This document shows, in pieces, positions 26,960 through 35,560 of a stretch of 64,000 nt of DNA. The position numbers and the translations under genes were made by a program. The stretch's first letter is position 1. Each line of letters starts with the position of its first letter. A model generated the notes under the pieces. That model searched no databases and had not been told where the DNA came from. It saw nothing but the letters and a program-made list of their open reading frames with translations. Source of the DNA: an uncultured Shimia sp. GTDB taxonomy: Bacteria > Pseudomonadota > Alphaproteobacteria > Rhodobacterales > Rhodobacteraceae. Where the stretch lies: assembly GCA_937897325.1 (NCBI GenBank), contig CALCOY010000024.1, forward strand, positions 94,901 through 158,900, in the 5' to 3' direction.

Positions 26960-27915
26960 TCACAGGCATTGTGTGGATCGGCTTAGAACCAGTTCGGAGG
27001 GCAGCTTCAACGAAGTGGGTTGCGTCCCCTTTTCTATACAATGCTGCAAAACCCAAGCAGTCCGATGGCCCATGAGATCCAAAGGCAATCGAATGCTTGT
27101 TAAAGCGGGCCATGTTGTACTGAAAGCTGGTAAGTCTTCCATGCCGACAATCGAAATGTCGTCCGGCACCGCAAAGCCCATAGATTGAAGCGCAAAGAGC
27201 GCGCCAAGCGTCAGAATGTCGGATGCGTGCAAAAGGGCTTTGATCCCAGTTCTTTCAGAAAATGATCCTGCGCGCTTGCAGCAGCAAACCCATAGAGAAG
27301 TTCGGCCCAATTGAAATAGCCCCGGGTGGTGCTTTATCAGGGAGGGCTTCAATGCGCGCCGATGTGCGGCCATTTGTGTGAAGCGGGCCGTGCAAAACGG
27401 CAATTTTGCAATGGTCCAAACCCAGCAAATGGTCCAATAATATCAACGCTATTGCCACGTTGTTGTGATCTAGTGTTGGCAGTTCGAGATCCGGCGGGAA
27501 GTACGACGTTGCGATCATCGGCAAGGCCCTGCGCCGAACGCCCTGTTCAAAGTCACGGCTGTGGGCGGGGCCCGGAACAATCAGACCCTCGACACCCAAG
27601 TCCGTCAGGTTTTCGCCGCGTTGGCCCCAGCCGCTGTGTCACCCCCCTGTTTTGGCAGCGTTAAGGGACAGCCCGCTCCTCTTCCAGAGCGCTCAGCCAG
27701 CGCGCGAGAAGCGCGTGATCCAGGGGTGATACCAATGCGCGCACAAGCGTTCGCCCTGAATTGATGGTTCTGGCGGACGGGCTGGGCAAGAAATCTGGCG
27801 CGTCGACTGATGCTTCTGCTTTTTGCCGCATCGCCACGGATATGGGGCTGGTCCCATTCAACACCCGCGACGCTGTTGCCATCGATGCGCCCGCATGGCG
27901 GGCGGCATCAGGCAT
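26960..27915 (-). pseudogene. LacI-family transcriptional regulator, frameshifted
   Basis: Three consecutive reading frames on the minus strand together spell one LacI-type repressor. The first (27915-27661) has the helix-turn-helix MATASRVLNGTSPISVAMRQ and a hinge-like ARTINSGRT. The second (about 27650-27255) carries the ligand domain LGVEGLIVPGPAHS and LDHNNVAIALILLDHLLG. The third (about 27300-26960) carries the C-terminus IKALLHASDILTLGALFALQ and VPDDISIVGMEDLPAF. At least two frameshifts separate them, so no full-length product is possible. ATG 27915 with GGAG upstream marks the original start. The original target operon is not visible. Confidence 0.85.
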
Positions 27916-28005
27916 GTTGCTCCTCAGTTTAGGTCGATTGTTTGGTATGAATGCAGTTTGACGATTGGAGGAAAGGGCGCAACAGGTTGTTTCTAGGGTC
28001 AGGCT

Positions 28006-28160
28006 TCATAGCCAGTAAATGACAATGGCCGCTAGAGCGATGGCTGACAGGAAGACCTTTGGGCACCTGTCGTAGCGGGTCGCAACACGCCGCCAATCTT
28101 TGAGCCTGCCGAACATGATCTCGATCCGATTGCGGCGCTTTTTGGTCTGCGGTCCTCCGG
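28006..28160 (-). pseudogene. IS5-family transposase C-terminal remnant
   Basis: The last 45 or so codons of an IS5-type DDE transposase are intact: RRNRIEIMFGRLKDWRRVAT followed by RYDRCPKVFLSAIALAA and a stop at 28006. The Glu in RNRIEIMF is the last catalytic residue of the family. Upstream (to about 28350) the frame stays open but does not match the rest of the transposase, so the element is truncated. Its outer end is probably near 28000, but no inverted repeat was confirmed. Confidence 0.75.
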
Positions 28161-28392
28161 CGATGGGCGGACAAATGCGATGCGGCTTTGCGCTGGCGGG
28201 GCGACCGGGACCGATCCTGGCAGCCATCCAGCGACCAAGCGTCATTACCGGTGACGTCGCGACAACGTCGTTCCTACCGGGCCAAGCCGTCCGCGCCCGG
28301 GCATGGGTAAAGATAAAGCCGGTGCGCCGCGCTTGACAAGAACAACGGCACAATGATCAAAACGGTACAGCCAGGTCGACCCCGAGCTATCT

Positions 28393-29247
28393 TTGCGAAA
28401 GGGTCCTGCCATCACTTTTCATCCACGTATGTATGCGCATGTCACGGGTCTTGCCTCCACGGAGCTGGCGGCAACCGCAGCATTTGACGATCTCGCAATC
28501 GATGTCTGGCATGTCAGGGCTGGGGAGGCCACGAGAGGCAAGTATGTCTCGATCCATCCGCGGATCAGTATTCTCTTTGATGGGGCCGAAATCTCCCTGA
28601 CAGCAGATCGCGCCACATCCGGTGCGACATGCTCGGTCTGCTACGTGCCGCCCGGTCTGCAATTGTGGGGGCAGCTTGCGGTCAGTGGGCACATCTCGCA
28701 TCTCGACATTCACATAAGCCGCGCAGCGCTGATCGGAATTGTGCCCGAGGGCACGGATATCGCCAAACCGTTGTTCCTGCCGCTCGATCAAAGGTTGAAT
28801 GACATGGCCCTTGCGTTGTCGCAGTTCGGGGCATTCGACATGGGTCTGCAGGGTTTGGCCAAGGATCTGGTCAGAATGCTTTTTTGCAAGGCGGAGCAAG
28901 ATAAGTGCACAGGCGATGAGCCCTGGCTGGAACGGGTGAAACGCCACATTCTGCAAAACATTGATCAACCGATGAAGATCGACGATCTGGCCGAATTGGC
29001 GGGGCTGTCACGGACCCAGTTCAACCGGCTGTTTCGACAGGAAACCGGCCATGCGCCCTACCAATGGATCACGCATGCCCGCATCACCAAGGCGCAAGGC
29101 TATTTGCAGGACCGGCGACCATTCGTCGATGTGGCGACTGCCACCGGGTTTTCAGATCAGGCACATTTGACGCGGACGTTCAAATCCTTCACGGGCCAGA
29201 CACCCGGCAAGTGGCTTGCTGCGCAAACGTCCACAAGTCTGGACTGA
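28393..29247 (+). CDS. AraC-family transcriptional regulator
   Basis: A 284-aa regulator with two helix-turn-helix units in the last 100 residues: MKIDDLAELAGLSRTQFNRL and FVDVATATGFSDQAHLTRTF, followed by GQTPGKW. The N-terminal part is an effector domain without clear family. TTG at 28393 gives the longest frame; ATG at 28429 is an alternative and neither has a good ribosome-binding site. It is 131 bp upstream of a TonB siderophore receptor on the same strand. This pairing is typical of AraC regulators that sense a ferric siderophore (inference). Confidence 0.85.
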   Translation: MRKGPAITFHPRMYAHVTGLASTELAATAAFDDLAIDVWHVRAGEATRGKYVSIHPRISILFDGAEISLTADRATSGATCSVCYVPPGLQLWGQLAVSGHISHLDIHISRAALIGIVPEGTDIAKPLFLPLDQRLNDMALALSQFGAFDMGLQGLAKDLVRMLFCKAEQDKCTGDEPWLERVKRHILQNIDQPMKIDDLAELAGLSRTQFNRLFRQETGHAPYQWITHARITKAQGYLQDRRPFVDVATATGFSDQAHLTRTFKSFTGQTPGKWLAAQTSTSLD

Positions 29248-29378
29248 TCCACCGCTGCGATGGTGATCGTACGGGCTGGTCCGATCATTCAATACACGAC
29301 GATCCGGCATCCCTATTCACATTTCAAAGCCTCAAGCCGCTTTAGCGGAGGCTGGTCCGTGGGATGGGGATACTGGAC

Positions 29379-31514
29379 ATGAAAACGACAAGGCAAACAC
29401 GGTTTGAGAATGTTGGGGCGCTATGGGCGCTGCTGGCGGTGGCCCCGGCGGTCGCCGCCTCACAGGGGGCGGACGATCCGGTAGACCTGGGAACGCTGGT
29501 GCTGCGCAATCAGGAAGACGCGACAGGACCTGTCGATGGCAACAACAACCCACCGACGGTGACGGGCTCCAAGGCGCCCATACCGCTGAACCAGGTTTCG
29601 CAAGCCGCCTCGGTCCTTGGTCGCGACGATATCGAAAGGTTCAATGCCACGCGGGTCAGCGAGGCCTTGCGCTACACCGCCGGGGTGACGTCCGACGTCT
29701 TCGGCAATGACACCGACTACGATTGGCTGCGCATCCGCGGTTTCCAGGCGGATCAGACGGGCATCTATCTGGACAATGCGCAGAACCTTTCTTTCGCCTT
29801 TGGGTCGTTCTTCATTGATCCCTACACGCTTGAAAGGATCGAGGTCCTCAGAGGGCCTGCCTCCGCGCTCTATGGTGGATCGAACCCGGGCGGGATCGTC
29901 AATTACGTCTCCAAACGACCGGGAAACCGCGTGCGAGAGTTGAGCTTCGGGTTGAATGATGCAACCGCCGCCTGGATTGAGTTCGATATCGGTGACGATC
30001 TGGGCAACGGACGCGCCTATCGATTGACGGGTCGCCTTGAAGGGGGTGACAAATACGACGCGTTTAACAACGGTCTGCGCGGGACCTTCGCGCCTTCCTT
30101 CAAACTGACAACCGATGCTGGGACAGAGATCACCCTTCTGGCCAATCTGCACGCCGCAGATGAGCAGCACAATGGCAGTACCTTCCTGCCTTATGTTGGT
30201 ACGGTCGTCCCCACGGCCGAGTTTGGCTTCATCGACCGCGATGCAAACTTCTCTGATCCCGATTGGGATGATTATTCTCGCAGACAGGCCTCTGTCTCCG
30301 CTATTGTGGAACATACGTTCGACAACGGTTTCACCTTCACCGGGATCGGGCGCGTTGGTGTGGCGAGTGTCGAGGAACGTTACTTTTACCCTTTCGGTTA
30401 TTCCGGCTTTGCTGCAGCGCCTGTTGATCCGCAGGGAACGCTCGCTCTGATCGCATTCGAGCATGACACGCTCGTGCGGACTGTTCAGACGGATCTACGG
30501 TACTACGGGACAATTGAGGCAGGTGCTGTGTCGCACGATCTGCTTTTTGGTCTGGATGCGCGGATCTATGACATCGACGAGGTTCAGGCCTCGAACTTCA
30601 CAGATACAAATACGGTCGTGAATTCGACGCCCCCGGGCACGCCGACGCTCAACCCGCCCTATCAGGATGCGACCACACGCCAGCGTCAGCTCGGCCTCTA
30701 TTTTCAGGATCAGCTGCGATGGGGCGATGGCTGGATCGGCACATTCAACATCCGCCATGACATTGTTGATACCGAACAGGACGGCGCCGGGTCCTTCAGT
30801 CGCGATGACAGCGAAACGTCTTTCCGGCTCGCTTTGGCCCGCGAGTTTCAGAGCGGTGTCACACCCTATATCACCTATTCCAGCTTCTTCGATCCCCTGA
30901 TCGCCTCGCCTGCCAACGGCGTTACCGAACCAGAAACAGGTGAGCAGATTGAACTTGGCGTCAAATGGGCACCCGCAGGCGGCAACTTCTCGTTTGCGGC
31001 GGCGCTCTTTGATATTGACCGGCAGAACGTGGTCAGCGGTGCCTTCCCAAGTTTCAATCAACTGGGTGAGGTGAACTCCAAGGGGTTTGAGTTTGAGGGC
31101 AGGTACGATTTCGGCAATGGCTTCGCCTTGCAAGGGGCGGCGACGTTTCTGGATGCGGAGACGACCAAAGATGCTGATCCGACTTTGATCGGCAAATCCC
31201 CGACACTTATTCCGGAAAGTCAGATCTCACTTCTGGGCACCTACGAATTTGCGGGTTCACTTGACGGCCTGACAATTGGTGCCGGGATCAGGTATCTTGG
31301 TGAGAGTTTCGCCAACGAAGCCAACACCCTGTCGGTATCGAGTGCGACGCTTTACGATCTTTTTGCCAGCTATCAGATCCGCGACGGCCTTAGCGCAGAC
31401 TTCGCTGTTACGAATGTCGGGGATGAGCGATACGTAACAGCCTGCCAGACCGAGTTTGTCTGTTCCTACGGATCGGGGCGCGAGATCAGCTTCAGCCTTA
31501 CGGCGTCATGGTAG
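29379..31514 (+). CDS. TonB-dependent siderophore receptor
   Basis: A 711-aa outer-membrane receptor. A signal peptide (MKTTRQTRF... VAPAVAAS) is followed by a TonB-box-like DLGTLVLRN, a plug domain (LRYTAGVTSDVFGN, LRIRGFQADQTGIYLDN, ERIEVLRGPASALYGGSNPG) and a beta barrel ending in SFSLTASW. There is no N-terminal signalling (STN) domain. ATG 29379 is preferred; ATG 29364 in the same frame is an alternative with a distant GGAGG. The plug pattern fits FhuA/FpvA-type ferric siderophore receptors. Neighbours are an AraC regulator upstream and a siderophore ABC operon about 2 kb downstream. Confidence 0.92.
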   Translation: MKTTRQTRFENVGALWALLAVAPAVAASQGADDPVDLGTLVLRNQEDATGPVDGNNNPPTVTGSKAPIPLNQVSQAASVLGRDDIERFNATRVSEALRYTAGVTSDVFGNDTDYDWLRIRGFQADQTGIYLDNAQNLSFAFGSFFIDPYTLERIEVLRGPASALYGGSNPGGIVNYVSKRPGNRVRELSFGLNDATAAWIEFDIGDDLGNGRAYRLTGRLEGGDKYDAFNNGLRGTFAPSFKLTTDAGTEITLLANLHAADEQHNGSTFLPYVGTVVPTAEFGFIDRDANFSDPDWDDYSRRQASVSAIVEHTFDNGFTFTGIGRVGVASVEERYFYPFGYSGFAAAPVDPQGTLALIAFEHDTLVRTVQTDLRYYGTIEAGAVSHDLLFGLDARIYDIDEVQASNFTDTNTVVNSTPPGTPTLNPPYQDATTRQRQLGLYFQDQLRWGDGWIGTFNIRHDIVDTEQDGAGSFSRDDSETSFRLALAREFQSGVTPYITYSSFFDPLIASPANGVTEPETGEQIELGVKWAPAGGNFSFAAALFDIDRQNVVSGAFPSFNQLGEVNSKGFEFEGRYDFGNGFALQGAATFLDAETTKDADPTLIGKSPTLIPESQISLLGTYEFAGSLDGLTIGAGIRYLGESFANEANTLSVSSATLYDLFASYQIRDGLSADFAVTNVGDERYVTACQTEFVCSYGSGREISFSLTASW

Positions 31515-31523
31515 CTAAAGCAA

Positions 31524-31553
31524 AAAGTCCGCAGATTTCTATCTGCGGACTTT
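31524..31553 (+). terminator. Strong rho-independent-type hairpin after the TonB receptor
   Basis: A perfect 13-bp stem (AAAGTCCGCAGAT / ATCTGCGGACTTT) with a TTCT loop begins 9 nt after the receptor stop codon. Because the stem ends in A/T runs on both sides, it can serve both the rightward receptor gene and the leftward pseudoazurin gene, which stops at 31586. Confidence 0.85.
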
Positions 31554-31585
31554 GAGATTGATTTTTGTTCCAGAAAGGATCTGGC

Positions 31586-32086
31586 TTACGCGCTCAGATC
31601 CATGGCGGCGACTTCTTCCCAGATTTCCTCCCAGACTGCCTTGGCCTTGCCGCGCTGGCGTACGCCTTGGGCGGCCTCCAGATTGTCCATCATGCCCTCG
31701 CCGCGTACGACGATCAGGCCGACCATGCCGATGCTGACATGGGGCGTGCATTTATAGCCATAAAAGCCGGGCTGCTCTAACGTGGCAGAGACTTCCTTGT
31801 TGATCGCTCCGTCCCAGCCCTCTTGGCCCTCGGGGATCATGTCCTCGATGCTTGCACTATTGTGCCCCCGGTCCGCTGGCTCGAATACGACTGTGTCGCC
31901 AGCCTCAATGACCTGAATGCGCGGCAAAAAGATCTGACGCAGACGCTTTTCTTCAGGATGAACATTCAACATTTGAACCGTATGCGATGTTGCGGCACGC
32001 GCAAGTCTCGGCTGTCCAGCGGCAACAAGACCTGCTGCTGCGGTTGCACCAAGTATCATATCTCTTCGGCGGATCGTGAAAGGCAT
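31586..32086 (-). CDS. Pseudoazurin-type cupredoxin with Tat-like signal
   Basis: A 166-aa periplasmic blue copper protein. RRRDMILGATAAAGLVAAG is a twin-arginine-type signal. The cupredoxin copper ligands are complete: His75 in DRGHNSAS, Cys113 and His116 in YKCTPHVSIGM, and Met121. SIEDMIPEG and the C-terminal extension match pseudoazurins, which donate electrons to nitrite or nitrous oxide reductases or peroxidases. No such partner is encoded in the window. It is convergent with the TonB receptor, sharing a hairpin. Confidence 0.92.
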   Translation of the reverse strand: MPFTIRRRDMILGATAAAGLVAAGQPRLARAATSHTVQMLNVHPEEKRLRQIFLPRIQVIEAGDTVVFEPADRGHNSASIEDMIPEGQEGWDGAINKEVSATLEQPGFYGYKCTPHVSIGMVGLIVVRGEGMMDNLEAAQGVRQRGKAKAVWEEIWEEVAAMDLSA

Positions 32087-32121
32087 GAAACCCTCTTAGT
32101 TTGTTTAGTCGATAGGCAGGT

Positions 32122-32138
32122 AGAACTGAATAACAGTT
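32122..32138. promoter_or_regulatory. Short inverted repeat upstream of the pseudoazurin gene
   Basis: GAACTG-AATAA-CAGTTC, with 6-bp arms and a 5-bp spacer, lies about 36 bp upstream of the pseudoazurin start. Spacing suits a dimeric regulator, but no known binding motif is matched. The surrounding 32087-32322 holds nothing else recognisable. Confidence 0.3.
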
Positions 32139-32322
32139 CATCCAGATCTCGGCCACATATATTTCTATCGCATCGGGCCGTAAAGTAAACTAAAACACTC
32201 AGGAATTAGGGCCTGTAACCGCTTCCAGGCGCGCAAACGTGATAAATGGCTGCTGATAAGTCTTTGTCTGGGATGGGTCGCAACCGGATCAACGGCTCGC
32301 GTCGATAAGCAATCCAATATCG

Positions 32323-32785
32323 ATGGATGCGACGGCGTTCCTTCAGACGCTTTTGCCTGGGGCTGAAGCCGGTGACGCCGCTGCGCAGTCTCTCGTGCTG
32401 CAGGCGATCTCGTCGGACCTCTGTGATCCGAACAAAGACATCCAGCCGTACGGTCCTGAATGGCTTGCGCGGGCGGCGCGACAAAACCAGCCGCTCGCGG
32501 CAGCCCGTCTAGTCGCGATCTATGATCAGGGTGTGCTCGTCCCCACGGGTCTTGACCGGGCGATGCACTTTTGCAGAACTGCCGCAGATGAAGATCGCAG
32601 GCCCTCGCAAAGCCGATTGGGTATGCTCCTGGTCAGTTCGGTCAAAATGCTTTGACAGAAGGAGCGGGGTCTTTTCTGTTTGGGCGCGGCGGCAGCTCGG
32701 AGACGGCAATTCGGCGGCGATGATAGGGTTGATGCATCCGCGGGGTTTGCACGGCATAAGAACGCGACGATTGTCCGGCCGTTGA
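32323..32785 (+). pseudogene. Possible Sel1-repeat-like protein, probably frameshifted
   Basis: An ORF at 32323-32655 (110 aa) contains one Sel1-like helical pair: WLARAARQNQPLAAARLVAI followed by YDQGVLVPTGLDRAMHFC and RTAADED. It stops soon after. In another frame, up to 32785, a second similar unit appears (RRQLGDGNSAAMIGLMHPRG). That is what a frameshift in a longer Sel1 protein would leave. Alternatively the 110-aa product is real and short. Function unknown. Confidence 0.4.
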
Positions 32786-32882
32786 TTGCAACGACGCCAT
32801 TCAGCCTGTGGGCGGGCAGGTGCCGATAAAATCAAATCGTTTGGATATACCGCGTGCTGTGCCGCAAAATTGCTGATGGCTG

Positions 32883-33617
32883 TCAAGCTGTCCTATTCAT
32901 TGGCAAGACAGGCGCGCGGTTCACAATTGCCAAGGCGATAAAACAAACGTTGATCAGCAGCGCAAGGGCGATGGCAATCACCTCAACCTTGATTGGAGGA
33001 GCGGCTTTATATGTCACCACAATGTTTCGCGTGTCCCCCCCAACCGTTTGAGATGTCACAGACTGAAGTTCGCCGTTCTTGTAGTCACGTATCTCGACTT
33101 GCATCGGCTCCGAAAACATGGACGGCAGGTGCATGGTCAATTTCGCGTCGGGCGTGTCCGTGTAGGCGATGAACCCGGCATATAGCTGCAGATCATTCAA
33201 CGTCAGGGGCGTCTCCGGCGTCGGCAGCGTGCAGACCTCTATCGCGATCAGCCCATCGAGCGGCTGCTGGAAGGGCATTGCGTTGACCTTCGGGTGCACC
33301 ATCAGGGACATCGCCTCAAAGAGCGTTTCGCGTCCATCGAACGCGGTATCGACTTTTGCAAAGAGATCGTCGCCGATGTCAAACGTGCCCAACCGCAACT
33401 GATCAAAATCCACACTGCCATCCGTTTCGGTCAGCGTTGATTTGGGCAACCCAAAGAGCGGTTCTGCGGCCTCGGCGGAAACACTCAGGTAAAGCTCGAC
33501 CGTATCCGTTTGTCGGTCGACAATCAGGGTCAAACCCCTTGTTTCGGCTTGAGCAGCCTGTGTGACGCTCAGAAAAGCGGTCACAAGCAGGGCAAAATAT
33601 GTGGTCAGTCGCAACAT
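32883..33617 (-). CDS. Uncharacterised exported protein with C-terminal membrane anchor
   Basis: A 244-aa protein with a signal peptide (MLRLTTYFALLVTAF... AQA), an apparently periplasmic domain of about 170 residues, and one C-terminal transmembrane segment (VEVIAIALALLINVCFIALA) with a basic tail. ATG at 33617 is chosen because it creates the signal peptide; the longer frame upstream looks non-coding. I do not recognise the domain. It follows a siderophore ABC operon on the same strand after 141 bp, so a role in iron uptake is possible but unproven. Confidence 0.65.
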   Translation of the reverse strand: MLRLTTYFALLVTAFLSVTQAAQAETRGLTLIVDRQTDTVELYLSVSAEAAEPLFGLPKSTLTETDGSVDFDQLRLGTFDIGDDLFAKVDTAFDGRETLFEAMSLMVHPKVNAMPFQQPLDGLIAIEVCTLPTPETPLTLNDLQLYAGFIAYTDTPDAKLTMHLPSMFSEPMQVEIRDYKNGELQSVTSQTVGGDTRNIVVTYKAAPPIKVEVIAIALALLINVCFIALAIVNRAPVLPMNRTA

Positions 33618-33758
33618 CAAAGTCTGCTTTGTAGGGCGAAATCGTTTCGGCTCTCTCCGAAAATGGCTGTGACTGAGTATGTGGCTGAACGCGCTTTCGT
33701 CAACAGCGGCCCCGACAAGTATGGGTGAAGTGCCCGCAGCTTCTATGGCAGAGCCCAC

Positions 33759-34535
33759 CTATTTGGGGATTACATGTGGCATTCCCGAATGGGGATCTGT
33801 CAACACATTGCAATCCAGCTCGTAGATATTCTGGATCGAGGTCTGGGTGATCACGTTCATCGGATCGCCTTCCGTCAGCAACTTCCCGTCCTTCAAAGCG
33901 ATGATGTGGTCTGAAAACCGCGCAGCCAGATTGATGTCGTGCAAAACCATCGCAACGGTGAGTTGACGCTCGGCCTGAAGCTTTTGGATCAACGACAGGA
34001 CATCACGCTGGTGGGTCAGATCCAGATAGGTCGTTGGCTCATCGAGCAAAAGGATGTCGGTGTCTTGCGCAAGAACCATTGCGATCCAGGCGCGCTGCCT
34101 CTGCCCACCGGACAAGTCTTCAAGAAGGTGGTCGGCTCTCTCGGCCAGGCCGACGGATGTCATTGCGTGTCGCACGATTTTTTCGTCCTTCGCGCTCCAT
34201 TGACGGATCGGGGATTGATGCGGCGTTCGGCCTCGCGTGATCAACTCGCCCACGCGCATGCCAGCAGGTGCGGTCACGGTCTGTGGCAGCAAGGCGACGC
34301 GCCTTGCCACGTCGCGCGTGTTCATCTTTGCGATCGTCTGGCCCTCAAGTTGCACTTCACCTGAGGACGGGCGCTGCAGGCGTCCCATGCACCTAAGCAG
34401 GGACGTCTTGCCAGATCCGTTCGGGCCGATGATCGCGCTGATCTTCCCTTTGGGCAGATCAACAGAAATGCCATTCAGAACGTTCGTTTTTCCAAACCGC
34501 AAATGCAGATCGGTGCAGGACAAAGGGGGGGTCAT
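33759..34535 (-). CDS. Iron-siderophore ABC transporter ATP-binding protein (FecE/FepC-like)
   Basis: A 258-aa ABC ATPase. Walker A is IIGPNGSGKTSLLR, the signature is LSGGQRQRAWIA, Walker B is ILLLDEPTTYLD and the switch His is in LHDINLAARF. The sequence type is FepC/FecE-like, powering ferric siderophore import. The start overlaps the permease stop by 4 bp. It completes a four-gene transporter with the two permeases and the binding protein. Confidence 0.95.
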   Translation of the reverse strand: MTPPLSCTDLHLRFGKTNVLNGISVDLPKGKISAIIGPNGSGKTSLLRCMGRLQRPSSGEVQLEGQTIAKMNTRDVARRVALLPQTVTAPAGMRVGELITRGRTPHQSPIRQWSAKDEKIVRHAMTSVGLAERADHLLEDLSGGQRQRAWIAMVLAQDTDILLLDEPTTYLDLTHQRDVLSLIQKLQAERQLTVAMVLHDINLAARFSDHIIALKDGKLLTEGDPMNVITQTSIQNIYELDCNVLTDPHSGMPHVIPK

Positions 34536-35560
34536 AGACGCTGCCTTTTGGAATGGAGAACGAGAACCGTGATCAGGACGGGTGCCCCCACAAGTGCGGT
34601 GAAGACGCCTGCGGGCAGGCCAAAGCCGTCGGGCAGAGATTGGCTGGCCATGTCCGCCGAAAGGGTTACCAGCGCACCGACCAAGGCTGCCGACAACAGC
34701 GTCGGGCGGGACGCGCCATTAAGCCCGTGCGCGATCGGACCGGCCACGAAGGCGACAAAGGGCAGGGGGCCCGATGCGGCCACAGCCAGCCCGACAAGTG
34801 CCACTGCCAAGCCTATGGTCAATACCCGCCCATAGTTCAGGCGCAGGCCGAAGCTGATCGCGACATCCTGTTCGAACGCGATTCGCCCGAGCATGAATTG
34901 ATACCAGAGAGCCAAAGGCCCTAAGAAAAGCAGGCCCGCCCAGAGAGATCCAGCATCCGTCCAACTGCGTGCGTTCAGGGATCCGACCAACCATTTCATC
35001 ACGCCGGCAGCAGAGGTCGTGTCAATCCGGGTGAGCAGAAGGTCTGTTAAAACGCCGAGCGTCAAGGTCACGCCGATCCCGATCAGGATAAGCTGGCCAG
35101 GTGAAACGCCGCGCCGCCAGCTAAGGCTGAGGATCAGCCCAGCCGCGATGAATCCGCCGATCAGCGCACCCGGCACGACCCAGGCCGTCCCGCCCACGAT
35201 CACAACCGTGACGACAGCACCTACCGCAGCCCCGGCAGAAAATCCGATGATGTCGGGGGAGGCCAGCGGATTGCGCAGCAACGTCTGGATCATTTCGCCT
35301 GCAAGCCCGAAGGCCAGCCCGACGCCAAGTGCTGTGGCCAATCTGGGCAGCCGGTTTTCGAGAAGGATCATGGAGGTGACCGGATCCGCCGTGCCGGTCA
35401 ACGCGGACAAAAGATCGCCTGGTGTGGCGGGATAGCTGCCGCGAAAGAGGCCGGACCAGACCAACGCTGCCGTCAGCACCAAAAGGACCCCATTGGTCAG
35501 GATCAGCCGCCAGGGCATCCGTACAGATAGCGGTCCGAACCGTACAGTTAATGTGTTCAC
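34532..35560 (-). CDS. Iron-siderophore ABC transporter permease 2 (FecD/FepG-like)
   Basis: A 342-aa FecCD-family permease. GTG at 35560 overlapping the previous stop (GTGA) is chosen as start; the frame is open much further upstream but that part lies on the other permease gene. Typical features are NRLPRLATALGVGLAFGLAG, NPLASPDIIGFSAGAA and GPLPFVAFVAGPIAHGL. It should form a heterodimer with the permease encoded just upstream. Confidence 0.92.
   Translation of the reverse strand: MNTLTVRFGPLSVRMPWRLILTNGVLLVLTAALVWSGLFRGSYPATPGDLLSALTGTADPVTSMILLENRLPRLATALGVGLAFGLAGEMIQTLLRNPLASPDIIGFSAGAAVGAVVTVVIVGGTAWVVPGALIGGFIAAGLILSLSWRRGVSPGQLILIGIGVTLTLGVLTDLLLTRIDTTSAAGVMKWLVGSLNARSWTDAGSLWAGLLFLGPLALWYQFMLGRIAFEQDVAISFGLRLNYGRVLTIGLAVALVGLAVAASGPLPFVAFVAGPIAHGLNGASRPTLLSAALVGALVTLSADMASQSLPDGFGLPAGVFTALVGAPVLITVLVLHSKRQRL

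Noticed and set aside
26607..27113. Minus-strand 168-codon open frame
   Set aside because: It overlaps the C-terminal part of the LacI pseudogene in another frame and resembles no protein; a shadow frame.
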